Shown one piece after another: positions 10,820-22,693 of a stretch of DNA of 64,000 bases. This stretch comes from Microvelia longipes (taxonomy: Eukaryota; Arthropoda; Insecta; Hemiptera; Veliidae), in NCBI GenBank assembly GCA_018340805.1, contig JACMZG010001913.1:26726099-26790098 (forward strand). The letters run 5' to 3'. Made by a program: the position numbers and the translations under genes. Each line of letters begins with the position of its first letter. Within the stretch, counting starts at the first letter, position 1. The notes beneath the pieces were generated by a model that saw only the letters and a program-made list of their open reading frames with translations, had not been told where the DNA came from and made no database searches.

Positions 10820-13800
10820 GTAAGTTTTAATAATTATACTTATATTATTCGATACGACTGAGTTTTGTCAAACATGAATAATTGACACTATAATTGCGTG
10901 AGAGACACCTAGGAAATGTCACAGGAAAATTACTATGCTAAATCCTGGAACTGTTTCATCATTCAACATCTATTACTAATGGCTCGGCGTAATAGCATGT
11001 CCCACTCTGTTTCGTTATGTCTAACTGTTTTGTTAATCTATGGTATTTGATCATAGCCGTTCATTAATCTATGTCCTCATATTAAAATAAACGTCGACGA
11101 TAAGTGTGTATGACAGCAAATGTTCTGATAATCAAAACGATCAGAACAATGTTTAGATAATGAAAAGATCTATTTTCATAATCCCCATATGTCATTTGGG
11201 TCTCTAACACTTGGGGTTGACTTTACTTCTGTAGATTATACTAGACGTTTACTACAGTTATACTTTTCTACATTTACAAAGCAATATTGTTTGTGTCAGT
11301 ATAATCAGTACTACCACAAACATAGCTTTAGTATCAAATGATACAGCATGTTAAACAAAAAGACTGAGAAACTGTCTACAGAAATATTGTTTAAAAAAGC
11401 TGTCGAATTCTCCTTATGCATGTAGGGAGTAAAACGGAATTTTCCCCTGATCATATTACATTGTTCGATATAGGAAGGCAAAATGAACTAAAACTTTTAT
11501 CTGTTGAGGCGTATCGAAGAGAATTTTACATTTTATTTACGATATAAAAACGAAGGATGTAATTATTGTAATGGAATTGATAATCCCTTAATAATTTTAA
11601 GAGCCGTCCACTAAAAATTATTACTAAACAAAATCATGATAACAAATTGGGTATGGTGGATTTTTTATTTTATAATTAAATCAGCAAAAATAATAATTAT
11701 TAGCAAATTTTCATAATTTTGTCTGTCTGTATGTCTGCTTGTTTATACTAGAGAGTTGAAACTTGGTACAAAAATTAGACTTAATCTTTATTTTTGCTAC
11801 TGGGAAGATAATATTTTCAGACTACTATTACCTAGTTGGATGGGTCATCAAAATTAAAAAAAAAATAAAATCGAAAATTTGACCGATTTGTAGGTACTTA
11901 TAGATCTATAAGGTGGTCAGTAGATCCACAAAATGTCATTATTATATTGGTCGTCATTTTGAATGCTGACTGAGAAACTAGACTTAAATTTAAAAAATTT
12001 AAAAGCATATAAATTTTAATTTTCTCTTTGCCTTTTTTATAATAGACGTATCTTGGATAGTAAAATTAGTAGTATAAACTATTAATAGTAATATTTACTT
12101 ACAATTTGGGCCTGTCCGTTTATTTAGGATGTTAAGGGCTTATCCTTATAATTTAAAGGTTAAAGGCTCATCCGTTTATTTAGAGGATTAAGGGCTTATC
12201 CCTTTAATTCGGGGTTAAGGGCTTATCCATTTATTTAGGGGATTTAGGGCTTATCCGTTTATTTTGGGAGTTAAGGGCTAATCCATTTATTTGGGGGATT
12301 AAAGGCTTATCCGTTTATTTTGGGAGATAAGGGCTTATCCATTTATTTGGGGGATTAAGGGCTTATCCGTTTAGTTAGTTAAGTTACCTCTAGTTTTAAG
12401 CAAAAAAATATGAACATCAAAAATGGTACTAAGTTTCTAATCTTAATCCTGCACAATTTAAGCCCTGTTTCAATTCTTTTGGTGCCTAAATAAGTCAACA
12501 TTTTAAACGTACTTTTTGAATTTCGTCGTTGTTAGCCACCTATAGAATATCGAAACCGGTCTTAAATTAAAGGGAGTGAAATCAAAAAAGATGTCTCAGA
12601 TGTTTGAAAGTATGCTTAAAACTATTTTTTGGACTCCCTTTGCTCGTCATCCAAGTGTTAGGATTTTGGACTTATTTGGTCCGCTCTTTTATTCACTAAT
12701 TTCGCTAAGCTTAAAGTAGCAATACTTAGATCTCACTACGCTCAATGAGATGTCGGTGTGTATGTGTGTGTGAGTACACATATCTTATAAAGACGCTACA
12801 GCTCAAAAGACTAATCCAATTTCAATGAAACTTCAAGCTGAATTTGAATTAAATTTCAAATCACACACCAAGAGAGGAAAACTGATTAGATTTTTGGGTT
12901 ATTTCTATACGACGTATAAAAAAACGATGTTTAAACTTTTAAAAAAATAATTAAAAATTGCGAAAACGTTTTTTACTGCACTTTTATTAAAACTGTTTCT
13001 AATGATATTTTGAAGTTTTCTTAATAGAAAGAGATTTAAACCGCACATCTGCGGCTGTATTTTAAAAACATCGTCTTTGGAATTTTCGAATTTTTAAAAG
13101 TCTGTTACTTTTAATACTCCTACTATTATCATATAGCACGACGCAAATAAAATTACTAGTGTGAATGCCATTGCAATTATATTTTTGTTTTTAAGGTATT
13201 GGCAAAATATTCATTGGTGCTGTAATTAAAGATTATATGAAAAAGTTTACATTTGTTAAAAGTATTTAATAACATAACAATGAAAATATAATATAATATA
13301 AAGCATAGTAAGTATATAAACTAATATAATATAACAATGAAGGTATAATATAATATAATATAAAGTATAGTAAGTATACAAAATAATGTATAATAAAACA
13401 ATGAAAGTATAATATAATATAAAGTATAGTAAGTATATAAAGTAATTATAACATAACAATGAAGTAATATAATATAAAGTAGAGTGAGTATATAAAGTAA
13501 TATATAACAAAGAAATATATCACTATTATTTTTTTAATATAATTGACTTTTAAATTGTTTTGACTACTAGTTTGTTATAATATAAAGTAGAGTGAGTATA
13601 TGAAGTAATATAATAAAACAAAGAAATATATTCACTATTATTCTATTAAAGGATCGAAATTTATAAATAAAACCAGGCTGCTAAGTATGATGGCCGGTAT
13701 TTTTAAGCCTTTGTGAACATGGAAACGTAGATTTCGTTCCTATTTATTATGATTAAATACCTACTATTAAGCCGAACTAGCCTTTACGGCAACCACAGCT

Positions 13801-16800
13801 TAGGCTGATTAATTTGTTACATTATATAAAATTGTAAAATTAGAATGTAATCTAACATGTAATTCTACATTAATAAATGGTTTATTATTATTATTATTAT
13901 TTATATTATTATAAATACCTACTATCATTATTAGAAGGTACTTCTTGAGATATATACATAGATAGATACTTTAATGAATGTGCTATTTTCTTGTAAACAC
14001 GCTAGCCTACACGGCAAAATTGTATGCTCTTATAATTTTAAGCTAAGAAGCAGGGAAGCCTTGTTTTACAAACTTTTTCATATAATTTTAAGTATCTCAG
14101 CAATAAATATGTATTTATTTATTTATTTTATTTATTTATTAAGACAATAACGGGCAAAATTACCCTTTTTACAAAAATAACAATTAAGAAAAAATTAAAT
14201 TAAATAAAATTGCACACACAAATAAAATTTTTTTATACATTATAAAAATTTAAGTACAAAAAAGAAATTAAAATATTTATTATCTCTAATGAGCAGACTA
14301 AGTAAAAATTAGGTAGCTTTAGTGTTTGGCTACTAGTTTGTTATGTTTTACGCAATCTGACAACATGCCGAAAGTCAAGAACAGTAAAAAGTTATAGACC
14401 GTCAAAGTTTTTAAACATTGACGGTCTATAACTTTACAAAGTTTTTAAACTTTGACGGTCTATAACTTTTTACTGTTTTTGACTTACGGCATGTTGTCAG
14501 ATTGCGTAAAACATAACAAACGAGCAGTCAAAACAATTTAAAAGTCAATATTTTCAAAATGCGACCAATATAAAAACAAATTTTTATGGACCATTTGAAC
14601 ACCAATTGATAAAAGATGCTCATTTCTGCCAAATTTCAACTAGAACGGTGAAAATTTCTGATATTTATTTTTTTTTTTTTTAAAAAAGGATACGACCCAG
14701 CATAATAGGTTATTGTAGTCTGAAATTATATCTTCCTATCACTACGTTAGCGCCAAGTTTCTTGGCATAAACATAGCGGTAGTTATGCGTGACCTAGACA
14801 CACACAGACAGCAAAATTAAACCCACTCAGAATGTAATTAAAATGCCTGGCTTGAAAAGTATGATAAAGGTGTAACCTCAATTTCGGATTTTTAGGGTGA
14901 ATACAAGGGTCCTTTTTTCTATATAGCTACGGTAGAAGGTTAAGAACGGAAAAATATTCTGAGGCGGAGGTCCCCAAGCCTGTTAAATTTCCTTTGGAAT
15001 GCTTCTTTTAATAATCCATTTCTTGTTTGAGCTAACGGTTCCCTTTATATTCTAATCAGTTACGCTTTGCGAGTCCGACGATAGTTTCGTGACTTTTTGA
15101 AAAAAACTCTTTAAACATCAAAGGTAGCCTTAAGATCTGAGCTTTCCAAATATTGCTCAAAATGTGAGACAGAACTGATTTTGACAGGAATACCGCAGGT
15201 TTGTAGATCGTATAGAATAGACATCATAAAACATTGCGCATTTCCTTCGAAAGATCAAGGCAACAGATGAGGAAGTAAAAGCGTTACGGATCAGACTTCA
15301 TAAAACATTATCCACATACTCGAGCGTTAAAGGGACGGTGAGCAGAGAAGTTTTAACCGCATTTAAAACTCGAATTTACCTTTTTATCTTAATATTTTAA
15401 CCATAACACCAAAACGCTTATTAAAACTTAAAATTTAATAAAACTATGAAATACTCGTATTTTCGGTTGTACCGAATCCGGATTAAGTTTATTCGATACG
15501 ACACTTAAAAAACAAAAAGGTTCTACCTATACTTAGACATTAGACTGATTTCTTTTAGTTTTGCTGACTCAACTAACTATACATTGGACTATAAACGGCT
15601 CAGTCGGCACCCTGATTAAACCAGACGACCAAAACGTCTTGTCAAGTCATCAATATTTACGAATTTATAATGATGCAACAGGTGCCAGAATAATTATATT
15701 GCGTGTTACATTTCTCGGAATCTGTGCGCAATTGTATCGCCTAAATTACATAGTTGAACTAGCAACGTATTTTTCAAATTTAAATCCAGATTATTAAAAA
15801 CTAGGGACCTTTAGTTTTTCTCTCTGTCAGCCTCGAGAGCTAAAATAAATTCCTTCTACTAAAAAGTTAAAACTGTGCTGTGAAATTTTCTTCCCTCTTA
15901 TGGTGTATAAATAACTATTTCACTAAGGTAAAGCGATAATGAAACACCCTCGACTCTGTACCCATGTGTCGAGCCCACCGAACCAATTTAATATTGCTCG
16001 CCTCTTCATTCAATTCTGATCTATAAAGATAAGCGAGTGTTATCATGAATTGAGCCGAGACGTGATACACTACGCAGCCGTAGTAAAATTAGACTCTTTC
16101 CGACTACGTCGTTACGTTGAGTCATCTTATCACTCATGTCACCACTAAGTGACACTTGTCACGTTAACTCTATAAATCATGTCCTTTATCGTGTTACACC
16201 ACATCATGTCATGGCTTTGATTTACGTCCTTTTTCGAAAATCGTACGATTTGTGAAGGGTCAATGTCTTGTTTACGTCACAAATAAAATTTTCCATTTGT
16301 AAAGGGGTAGGGGAGCGATGGAGACATTTACTTAATAATAATTCCTTTGCCATGCCAAAATTATTAACTTAGCTTCAATATTGTTAAGTATAGTTCTATA
16401 CACGCCTTTCATGCAGGGGTGGACTGGCCAGTGAGGGCGGGGGCGGCAGCTCTCCTTGGGGCCCCTTAGCCAAAAATAAATAAAATTAACAACAAATTAA
16501 AAAAACATTCTGAAGCATATAATATATAAGTATGTAATATATTTATAACACCTGAGTTAAATGGGTTCAATACTCTAATACTAGGACCTAATGAGCTCCT
16601 GGAGACAAATATTTTAAAGTAATTAAAAATATTCTTAATTTGTTATTGTTACCTGAATCTAAGGTCTTTAAAGTCCCTTTTAATTGTTTGGACTTTTAAA
16701 GGCCCCATATGAAAGACTGGGGCCAAAAAGAGCCCTAGCATACTTGATTAGTGCCTTAAAGAAGCATAAAAGGGCTCTAGATATTTATGTTTTTTATGTA

Positions 16801-18076
16801 ATTAAAAATATACTCTAAATTTTAGGTCTTTATAGCCCTATTCGTTATACCTAAACATTCAAGGACCCTAAAGCTGCAGAAAAGAGACTTAGGCCTTATA
16901 GAGATCGATGTTTTTTAGATTGACATGTTTGTTTGACATATATATGTCAATCAATAAAACCGGAACTAATACTGATAATTAAATTAAACTTCATATTTTT
17001 GTGAACAATTTATAATAGTATGTGTGTAAAAGTGTCAGCCCAATCTAAACACTATATGAATATTTGTGATTTTTTAAATGTTTGTGTGGTAATTTTTGTA
17101 AGTTAATGACGTCACACATATTTCATAAATGATAGAGTTAGGGACATTAACAAGGTTGACTTTTGAGCCAAGTTTCATTTCGATCCGAGAAAGTGTTCGT
17201 AAGTTATCGTGTCCATAGAAACGTCTAGGACAAAAATCTCGTACATACATACATATACATCTGTGATATTTTATTTGTACTGTTAATATATAATCTAATT
17301 TGGTTGTTTGTTATTTACAGGACAAGCGAGAGGCACTAGATAACATGAACATGGACAAATCAGTCAAGTACTGTCACAAATCTATGCCCTGTGCCTGGGC
17401 CGTATACGTGCCATTTACCAGGACCATAGACCACTTTATATATAACACGTAGGTATTTGTGTTGTGCTACATTAATGTTGCAGACCCATACTGTAATTTT
17501 CCTTATTTCATAATTCCAAGACATATTTAGAGTTTTAATTCTTATATTGGAGCGGTCTCTCTAATTTCGGTAAATTAGAGCTTAAAAATAGTTTAATTTC
17601 CCGATATTTTGTTTTCATTATTAGAAACATGCAAACAAGTTTAGTGCGTATATTTATAACTGGCGTTATAAATATACTTAACGTGCTGTTAAGTCTGTTA
17701 AGCATATGTAATGCTCTATCATGTTGTCTAGAAGTAATATTTGAGTCATTATAATATGACCATGGTTCTAATGTATGCATACATTACGACCCCGAAGATG
17801 TTCAGCCAATGTTTGCCAAACGACAGCAAACACATCTTCCGCATCTCAAAAGTCTTATTATGTTCGTCTAACTGTTAGTACTTAGAGCCTAGAGAGCAGA
17901 TAACATTTATTAGTCCTGAAACTATCTTAATCTATGATTTGTCTGTCTTTAGATGTCAATGTCGGAAAAACCAGGAGTGTTTGAACACGGAAGACGACCT
18001 CTCGGTCTCAGCCTACGTCTACATGTGTCGAATACCTACGCCTGCCGATAAAGAAAAAGATAATCAACAAAAATAA
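10733..18076 (+). CDS. Secreted six-cysteine small protein (3 exons, 112 aa), function unknown
   Basis: Coding exons are 10733-10819, 17321-17448 and 17953-18076. The splice sites are AAA|GTAAGT, TTTACAG|GAC, AAC AC|GTAGGT and CTTTAG|A, and the phases (0, then 2) agree. The ATG at 10733 opens a typical signal peptide: a short basic start, then a hydrophobic core of about 18 residues ending near SAVSPLP. The mature part has six cysteines in the order KYC, MPC, TCQC (two), QEC and YMC, enough for three disulfides. It contains the compact stretches MPCAWAVYVPFTR and TEDDLSVSAYVYMCR, whose composition and codon use differ clearly from the surrounding AT-rich DNA. The C-terminus is a short charged, lysine-rich tail. 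The layout suits an extracellular factor or peptide precursor. I have the impression that this cysteine pattern recurs in unnamed insect proteins, but I cannot name the family. The first intron is 6.5 kb of repeats. Confidence 0.8.
12108..12376. repeat. 28-bp tandem array (about 9.5 copies)
   Basis: The unit is close to GGGCTTATCCRTTTATTT followed by GGGGGATTAA or GGGAGTTAA. In the last copies the two end variants alternate, giving a 56-bp higher-order unit. It lies in intron 1 of the six-cysteine gene. Confidence 0.92.
13256..13640. repeat. AT-rich minisatellite built on AGTATATAAAGTAATATAA
   Basis: Degenerate units of roughly 55-60 bp (AAGTATAGTAAGTATATAAA and AACAATGAAAGTATAATA). The array is interrupted at 13541-13577 by the same terminal sequence found on the hairpin element at 14.5 kb, and resumes afterwards. 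Confidence 0.8.
14321..14552. mobile_element. Long-hairpin element (MITE-like)
   Basis: Left arm from 14331 (TACTAGTTTGTTATGTTTTA, CGCAATCTGACAACATGCCG) pairs with the right arm ending at 14521, almost without mismatch. In the centre the GTTATAGACCGTCAAAGTTT unit occurs in both orientations. The right-hand flank to 14552 is the reverse complement of an orphan end at 13541-13577. Confidence 0.85.
17321..17448 (+). CDS. Exon 2 of the six-cysteine protein
   Basis: It starts after TTATTTACAG and ends phase 2 at AAC AC before GTAGGT. It encodes DKREALDN through FIYN plus two bases of a threonine codon, including the first two cysteines. Confidence 0.8.
17449..17952. other. Intron 2 of the six-cysteine gene
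   Basis: 504 bp with no recognisable element and no coding signal. Confidence 0.75.
17953..18076 (+). CDS. Exon 3 of the six-cysteine protein, with stop
   Basis: It starts after GTCTTTAG. One base completes the split threonine codon, then CQCRKNQECL and SAYVYMCR supply the last four cysteines. TAA is at 18074-18076. Confidence 0.8.
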
Positions 18077-20894
18077 ACATACATTTTAAGAATCGAATAC
18101 TTAAAAGCAGTATAATTTATACAGCATACTAAGTAAGATATACTTACGAAGGTCAATAGAAGGACCATTTGTGACCTCAGTATTCATAATATTCAATGGT
18201 AAAAAAAAGTTATAAAGGGCCATTTTAGTTTTCAAAAATTACAACGTACGACTTTAAATTATCAATTCTCATAGAAAAAGAATTGATACTAATATTGTAG
18301 ATATATTTTTAGTGTTAGGGAGCAAAGAGGGTTTAATGACACAAAGTTGTGTACACGCTAGATTACCTATTACCTCTCTAAATATCACTACTACTAATAA
18401 TGTTAGAAATTTTATAGAATCGAAGATGTTTCAAATTCAGAGGATTTTAATCTTATTTACAACCGGGATACATTTTGTTTTCATTTTTTTAAATTTAAGT
18501 AACCAGAAAGTATTGAGCGACCTCTTACCTTCGATTGATACCTCTTACCTGAACTGCAATACTAGTTCAGACATGGTTTCGAATCCTGGTCTGTCACACT
18601 TAGAACTTGAACCAAAGGTTCAAGCCCTCTCAAATCTAACTACTTGTCAAAATTAATGAATTGCATAACATTGGACTCCAGAGAGACTGTCCAGAGAGTG
18701 CCACTAAGAAGTTCTAATAATGAAATCACGTCCCAACCCCCAGATGACGGGGAAATACTTTCTTATCACTATAAACTAATGATAAAAACCTCATGAAACC
18801 CTATGAATATTAATCTGAGGTCCAACGACCTGTTCCTGCTTTATAATTTTAAGGATAATTCATAAATAATTAGTTTTAATGTGTAATATTAAAATATTAG
18901 TCAATAAGTGTTCTCAAAAAGAATTAATGACATCAAATATTAAGGTGACAGCAAAGACTATTAATGTAGGTATACTAATATAAAGTATAAACAGTATATT
19001 CACTTATTATGGTATATTTAAGTTTACAAAGTAAATTTATATTAGTATGCTTACTCAAATAGTATGTGGTTCCAAAAAAATAAATGAGGAGAGATACTAA
19101 TATTTTTAGTGTAATTAATCTCTGCCTCGGGGATCAGTCAGAAAAATAAATAAATTACAAATATTTTAACTATGCTGGAATGTTAGATCTTTTAAATTTT
19201 TGCTGATTTGACATTATTGGATATATTTGCTGAAAATGCATTGTTATTTGATTATTGTTAGGTTAGGTATTTTAATAGCTTTTCTTATCTGACGAAAAAA
19301 TAATTTTTCTTTCATTTCCACAAACTTTATTAGCTCCATTTTAGTTATCGACTATTCATGATATTGTTTTTTATTTCTTTTTGGGAACAATTTTTAAGTA
19401 CTTAAAATTAAATTATAGTTTATATTATTTATTTTGTAATAAGTATATTTTATCTATTAAGTAGTAATTAATAATATAAAACACATATTACTATTACTAA
19501 TAATGTAAAAAAATAACTGAAGATTGGACATAGACTGGCATGAATTATGATATTTAGATGTAGCATACATATTACTTTTCCTTTTATACCAATAGTAGGA
19601 GGGGAAAATTAAAAATATACTATTAAAAAAAATGTAGTTTGTTATATATGGTGAAAACAAAATAAAACTCAAAAATTATGTTACATAATGTTGTATGCTG
19701 TTTAAATAAACTATAATGCCATTCTTATGGCTGAATGTTGTCAGTAATTATTAGGTACAGAAAACTCTGAATTCATTTGTATCAAGTTGTTAACAGAGTT
19801 TTAATTCTAGAAGTAAAAAACAAATTAATTATTATATCTAATATATATATATATTCTATTTGCAAATCAACAAATTATTAAAAGGCTCATCTCACAGGCA
19901 CTAATGATGACCGTTCAGGCTATGTTTTATAATAATAAATCATATGTGGAAAGACAAACTCCATTTATTTGTACTTGTTTAGTTCACCTTCTGTAATACC
20001 AATTATTAAAGCTTTCAAATTCTATGGTTAGACAATTCAAATTTTTCTTTAAGTTCTAGAGATGTAAATGAAAAGTTTTTGTGAATGATTAATTATGACT
20101 CATAATTTTTCTTATAGCAAAGACAACTTTTTATTTCCTTTTTTTCATATAAAAAAATATTAAAAAAAGTTTAAATTATTTATGAATATTGACTCGGGAA
20201 TCAAAATAAAAAGAAATTAAAATTTTTGTCACTGCAATCTGCTGTGATCTGTCCAGCAAAAATTACATTTTTGCAGCATTGCATTTGTTTATAGTTTAAT
20301 CTAAGACCAGTTAAATCTACTCTTATGAAAATTAGCCAGTTTTTTTTCTAAGGAAATTCACTTCCTCAGAAACTAGCATAAGTCAAAAATTATAAAATAG
20401 AATTCTTTCCCAAGGAAAAATGTTTGATATTATTGTAGAAACATGTAGTGGCTTTGTAATATATTTGTAGCAGTATTATAAAAATTACAATAAAATTTAT
20501 TTAAAAAATATATATTATTTGCACATACCTTTATCCTCAACTAGGTGCAGGTAAAGTATGAAAACTTAACTCTGTAAAAATTGTGAAACAAGCTAGTAAG
20601 AATATAAATAAGCTAGTGCAGAGATTTTATTATTTTTCCCCCTTTATACACATCTATGCAGGGGCAATGTATGTTTTTAACTTATAATTGTATAACTAAT
20701 AGACTGTAACGTCTGTTCCTTCATTTTTGTATTCCCCAGATTGCTCTGCCACCATTTATTATAGAGACTTGAAATTTTGTACACATGCTTATCAAATTAT
20801 TCTGACTCATAGCGTAACACATGACTAGCATATTTTCTTTTAATTTCACTGAGAATCCACCAACTGATTGGACTTTTCTTCAATTGTTCTGTCC

Positions 20895-20930
20895 AAGTCT
20901 AGGTTACACCAATTGGTGTGACCTAGACTT
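20895..20930. repeat. 36-bp near-perfect palindrome
   Basis: AAGTCTAGGTTACACCAA is followed at once by its complement, with one mismatched pair and no loop. Confidence 0.9.
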
Positions 20931-21620
20931 TTGTATTTTGATTTCAGAAACTCACCCTTTACTCGTTGAAACTCTACAGCCTTGGCGCTACAGCTGATTC
21001 ATATAAAAATTGTACTAGTTTAGGAAATAAAATAAAATTTTTGCGTGATTAAAATAAGACAGTGTAATGTCACAAGGCCAATAGGTAAGCAAAATCAAGG
21101 GAAAATTAGATAAGATTGCAAGCTAGACGACCAAAGGTCAAATTTAAAAATAAATGCCAATTTCAATTTGTTGCTTATCTTGTGTTTTATCCTTAGTGGA
21201 AGCACACCCTTAATACATAGTTGGCTGTTCTTATGATTAATAAAAATCTTAAATTGTCTTATGTTAATTTTATCCATACAATCATAAATGATGTTAGGAA
21301 ATATACCGGGTAATGTCCCACCTAGAAATAAGATAAAAATGGTCCTATGCTCTTGAAAACGGTCTCTAATCCCAGTAAACCAGCCCCTAGGAGATCAAAT
21401 TCACACAGTATTTATTTGGTAACTTTTGCAAAAATATGGATTTTTTTTGCTACTTAGGGGTATCGGAGCATACTCCGATACGCATTATTTTGGGAACTAC
21501 TTTAAAACCTAAGAAATTGATAATAGTTTTTTCGGTCTTTCATTATCACCATTATTATATAACTTAATTAAATCCAATAATTTTTATGCTACAGCACACA
21601 GTTATCATCAGTTAAAAATA

Positions 21621-21702
21621 GTGCTGAACCAATGAGGTTGATCCGATATGAAATTGTGGGTGTTGTTTATATCTACGGCTAACCTCATTGGCTCCCTCGC
21701 AT
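21621..21702. mobile_element. 80-bp dispersed repeat with short terminal inverted repeats (copy 1)
   Basis: Ends GAACCAATGAGGTT and AACCTCATTGGCTC; the interior reads GAAATTGTGGGTGTTG. A second copy lies at 29489-29568. Confidence 0.8.
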
Positions 21703-21807
21703 TATTTTCCCACAACTGCATGTTATACTATAGCAAGACATATTTTAAGCCTCAATAACAAAATAAAAACAAGGTATTCAAAGAACCTGTTGGAATTGTT
21801 TTTTAAG

Positions 21808-21824
21808 CTGATGATGACTGAAAC
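21808..21824 (+). ncRNA. Hammerhead-like core lacking stem II
   Basis: CTGATGATGACTGAAAC. Both core halves are present, but only four bases separate them, so no stem can form. Probably a relic or chance. Confidence 0.15.
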
Positions 21825-22693
21825 CTATCATTATCAAAGTTTTCATATTAAAAAAAATAAATTTCATACTAATTAATTTGTTCTCTTTGATATTTTAAGT
21901 AAAATATATTATTGTTCTGTCAATATATTGTTTGAATGATAAAAACCATTTTATCATCGGTTAACATTCAACCAATCACACAATCTGGATAACATCAAAT
22001 CCCACAATTTAAAACAAATAATCTGAAATCATAAGTTTAAGATAAAAAAAAAGATGTATAATTCATAAGAAATAATTATTTATTAAAACAAAATAGTAAA
22101 TTATACCTATTAAATACATTATTAAACCATCTTAACACTAGAAAGCAATGTACAACGTGAAAAGTCTAGAGAAAATACATTGTGGATCAATAGTTTAAAA
22201 CTTGAAAAATCACACACTTACAGATGCTCAGTGTGAACTTATCATATCAGTAATGTTAGAATATTACTTATCATTGAGGGGAAATAATACATGAGTTTCC
22301 CACTTAGGTAAAAGCCTCCCATAACTTAATAAATGTTAAGGATATCACGTTATATCCTTTTTGGTTTTAAAAGATGTTTATATAACACAAAAAAATCAAT
22401 ATTATGGGGCCATAATAACATCTTTGCAAGACATTTAAGACTAAAAATTTAAGTCTTCTCCAAACTTATTCTTCACATCAGAGTGCCGTAGTAATACACT
22501 TTCTATTTTTTACATTGTCATTTTTTAATAATTTTTAGAGGTAATTCACTAAAGATCTAAATTAATATAATATAATGATACGTAACATAATGTGAATGTT
22601 ACCTAAAAAAGCATTTACTTCAGTTACCTTTTTTTATAAAAATTAATTTTATAGATCAAATATTTAATTATACGGCACTCTATATTGTGAAAT

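Larger units (their letters stand above)
10820..17320. other. Intron 1 of the six-cysteine gene, repeat-filled
   Basis: A 6.5-kb intron with a 28-bp tandem array, AT-rich minisatellite DNA at 13256-13640, a long hairpin element near 14.4 kb and degenerate dispersed repeats. At 16410-16480 a GGGGTGGACTGGCCA...GGGGCCCC stretch looks like one end of an old transposon. I see no additional exon. Confidence 0.65.
18077..22693. other. Intergenic region between the six-cysteine gene and Fip1
   Basis: AT-rich. It contains two short palindromes, one 80-bp dispersed repeat and a hammerhead-like core at 21808. A 114-codon frame at 18312-18656 has no family resemblance and starts inside AT-rich 3' flank, so it is not called. 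Confidence 0.65.

Noticed and set aside
13256..13510. 84-codon minus-strand Tyr/Leu/Ile-rich frame
   Set aside because: Product of the AT-rich minisatellite.
18312..18656. 114-codon frame with a hydrophobic stretch downstream of the six-cysteine gene
   Set aside because: No recognisable domain, no splice or promoter support, AT-driven composition.
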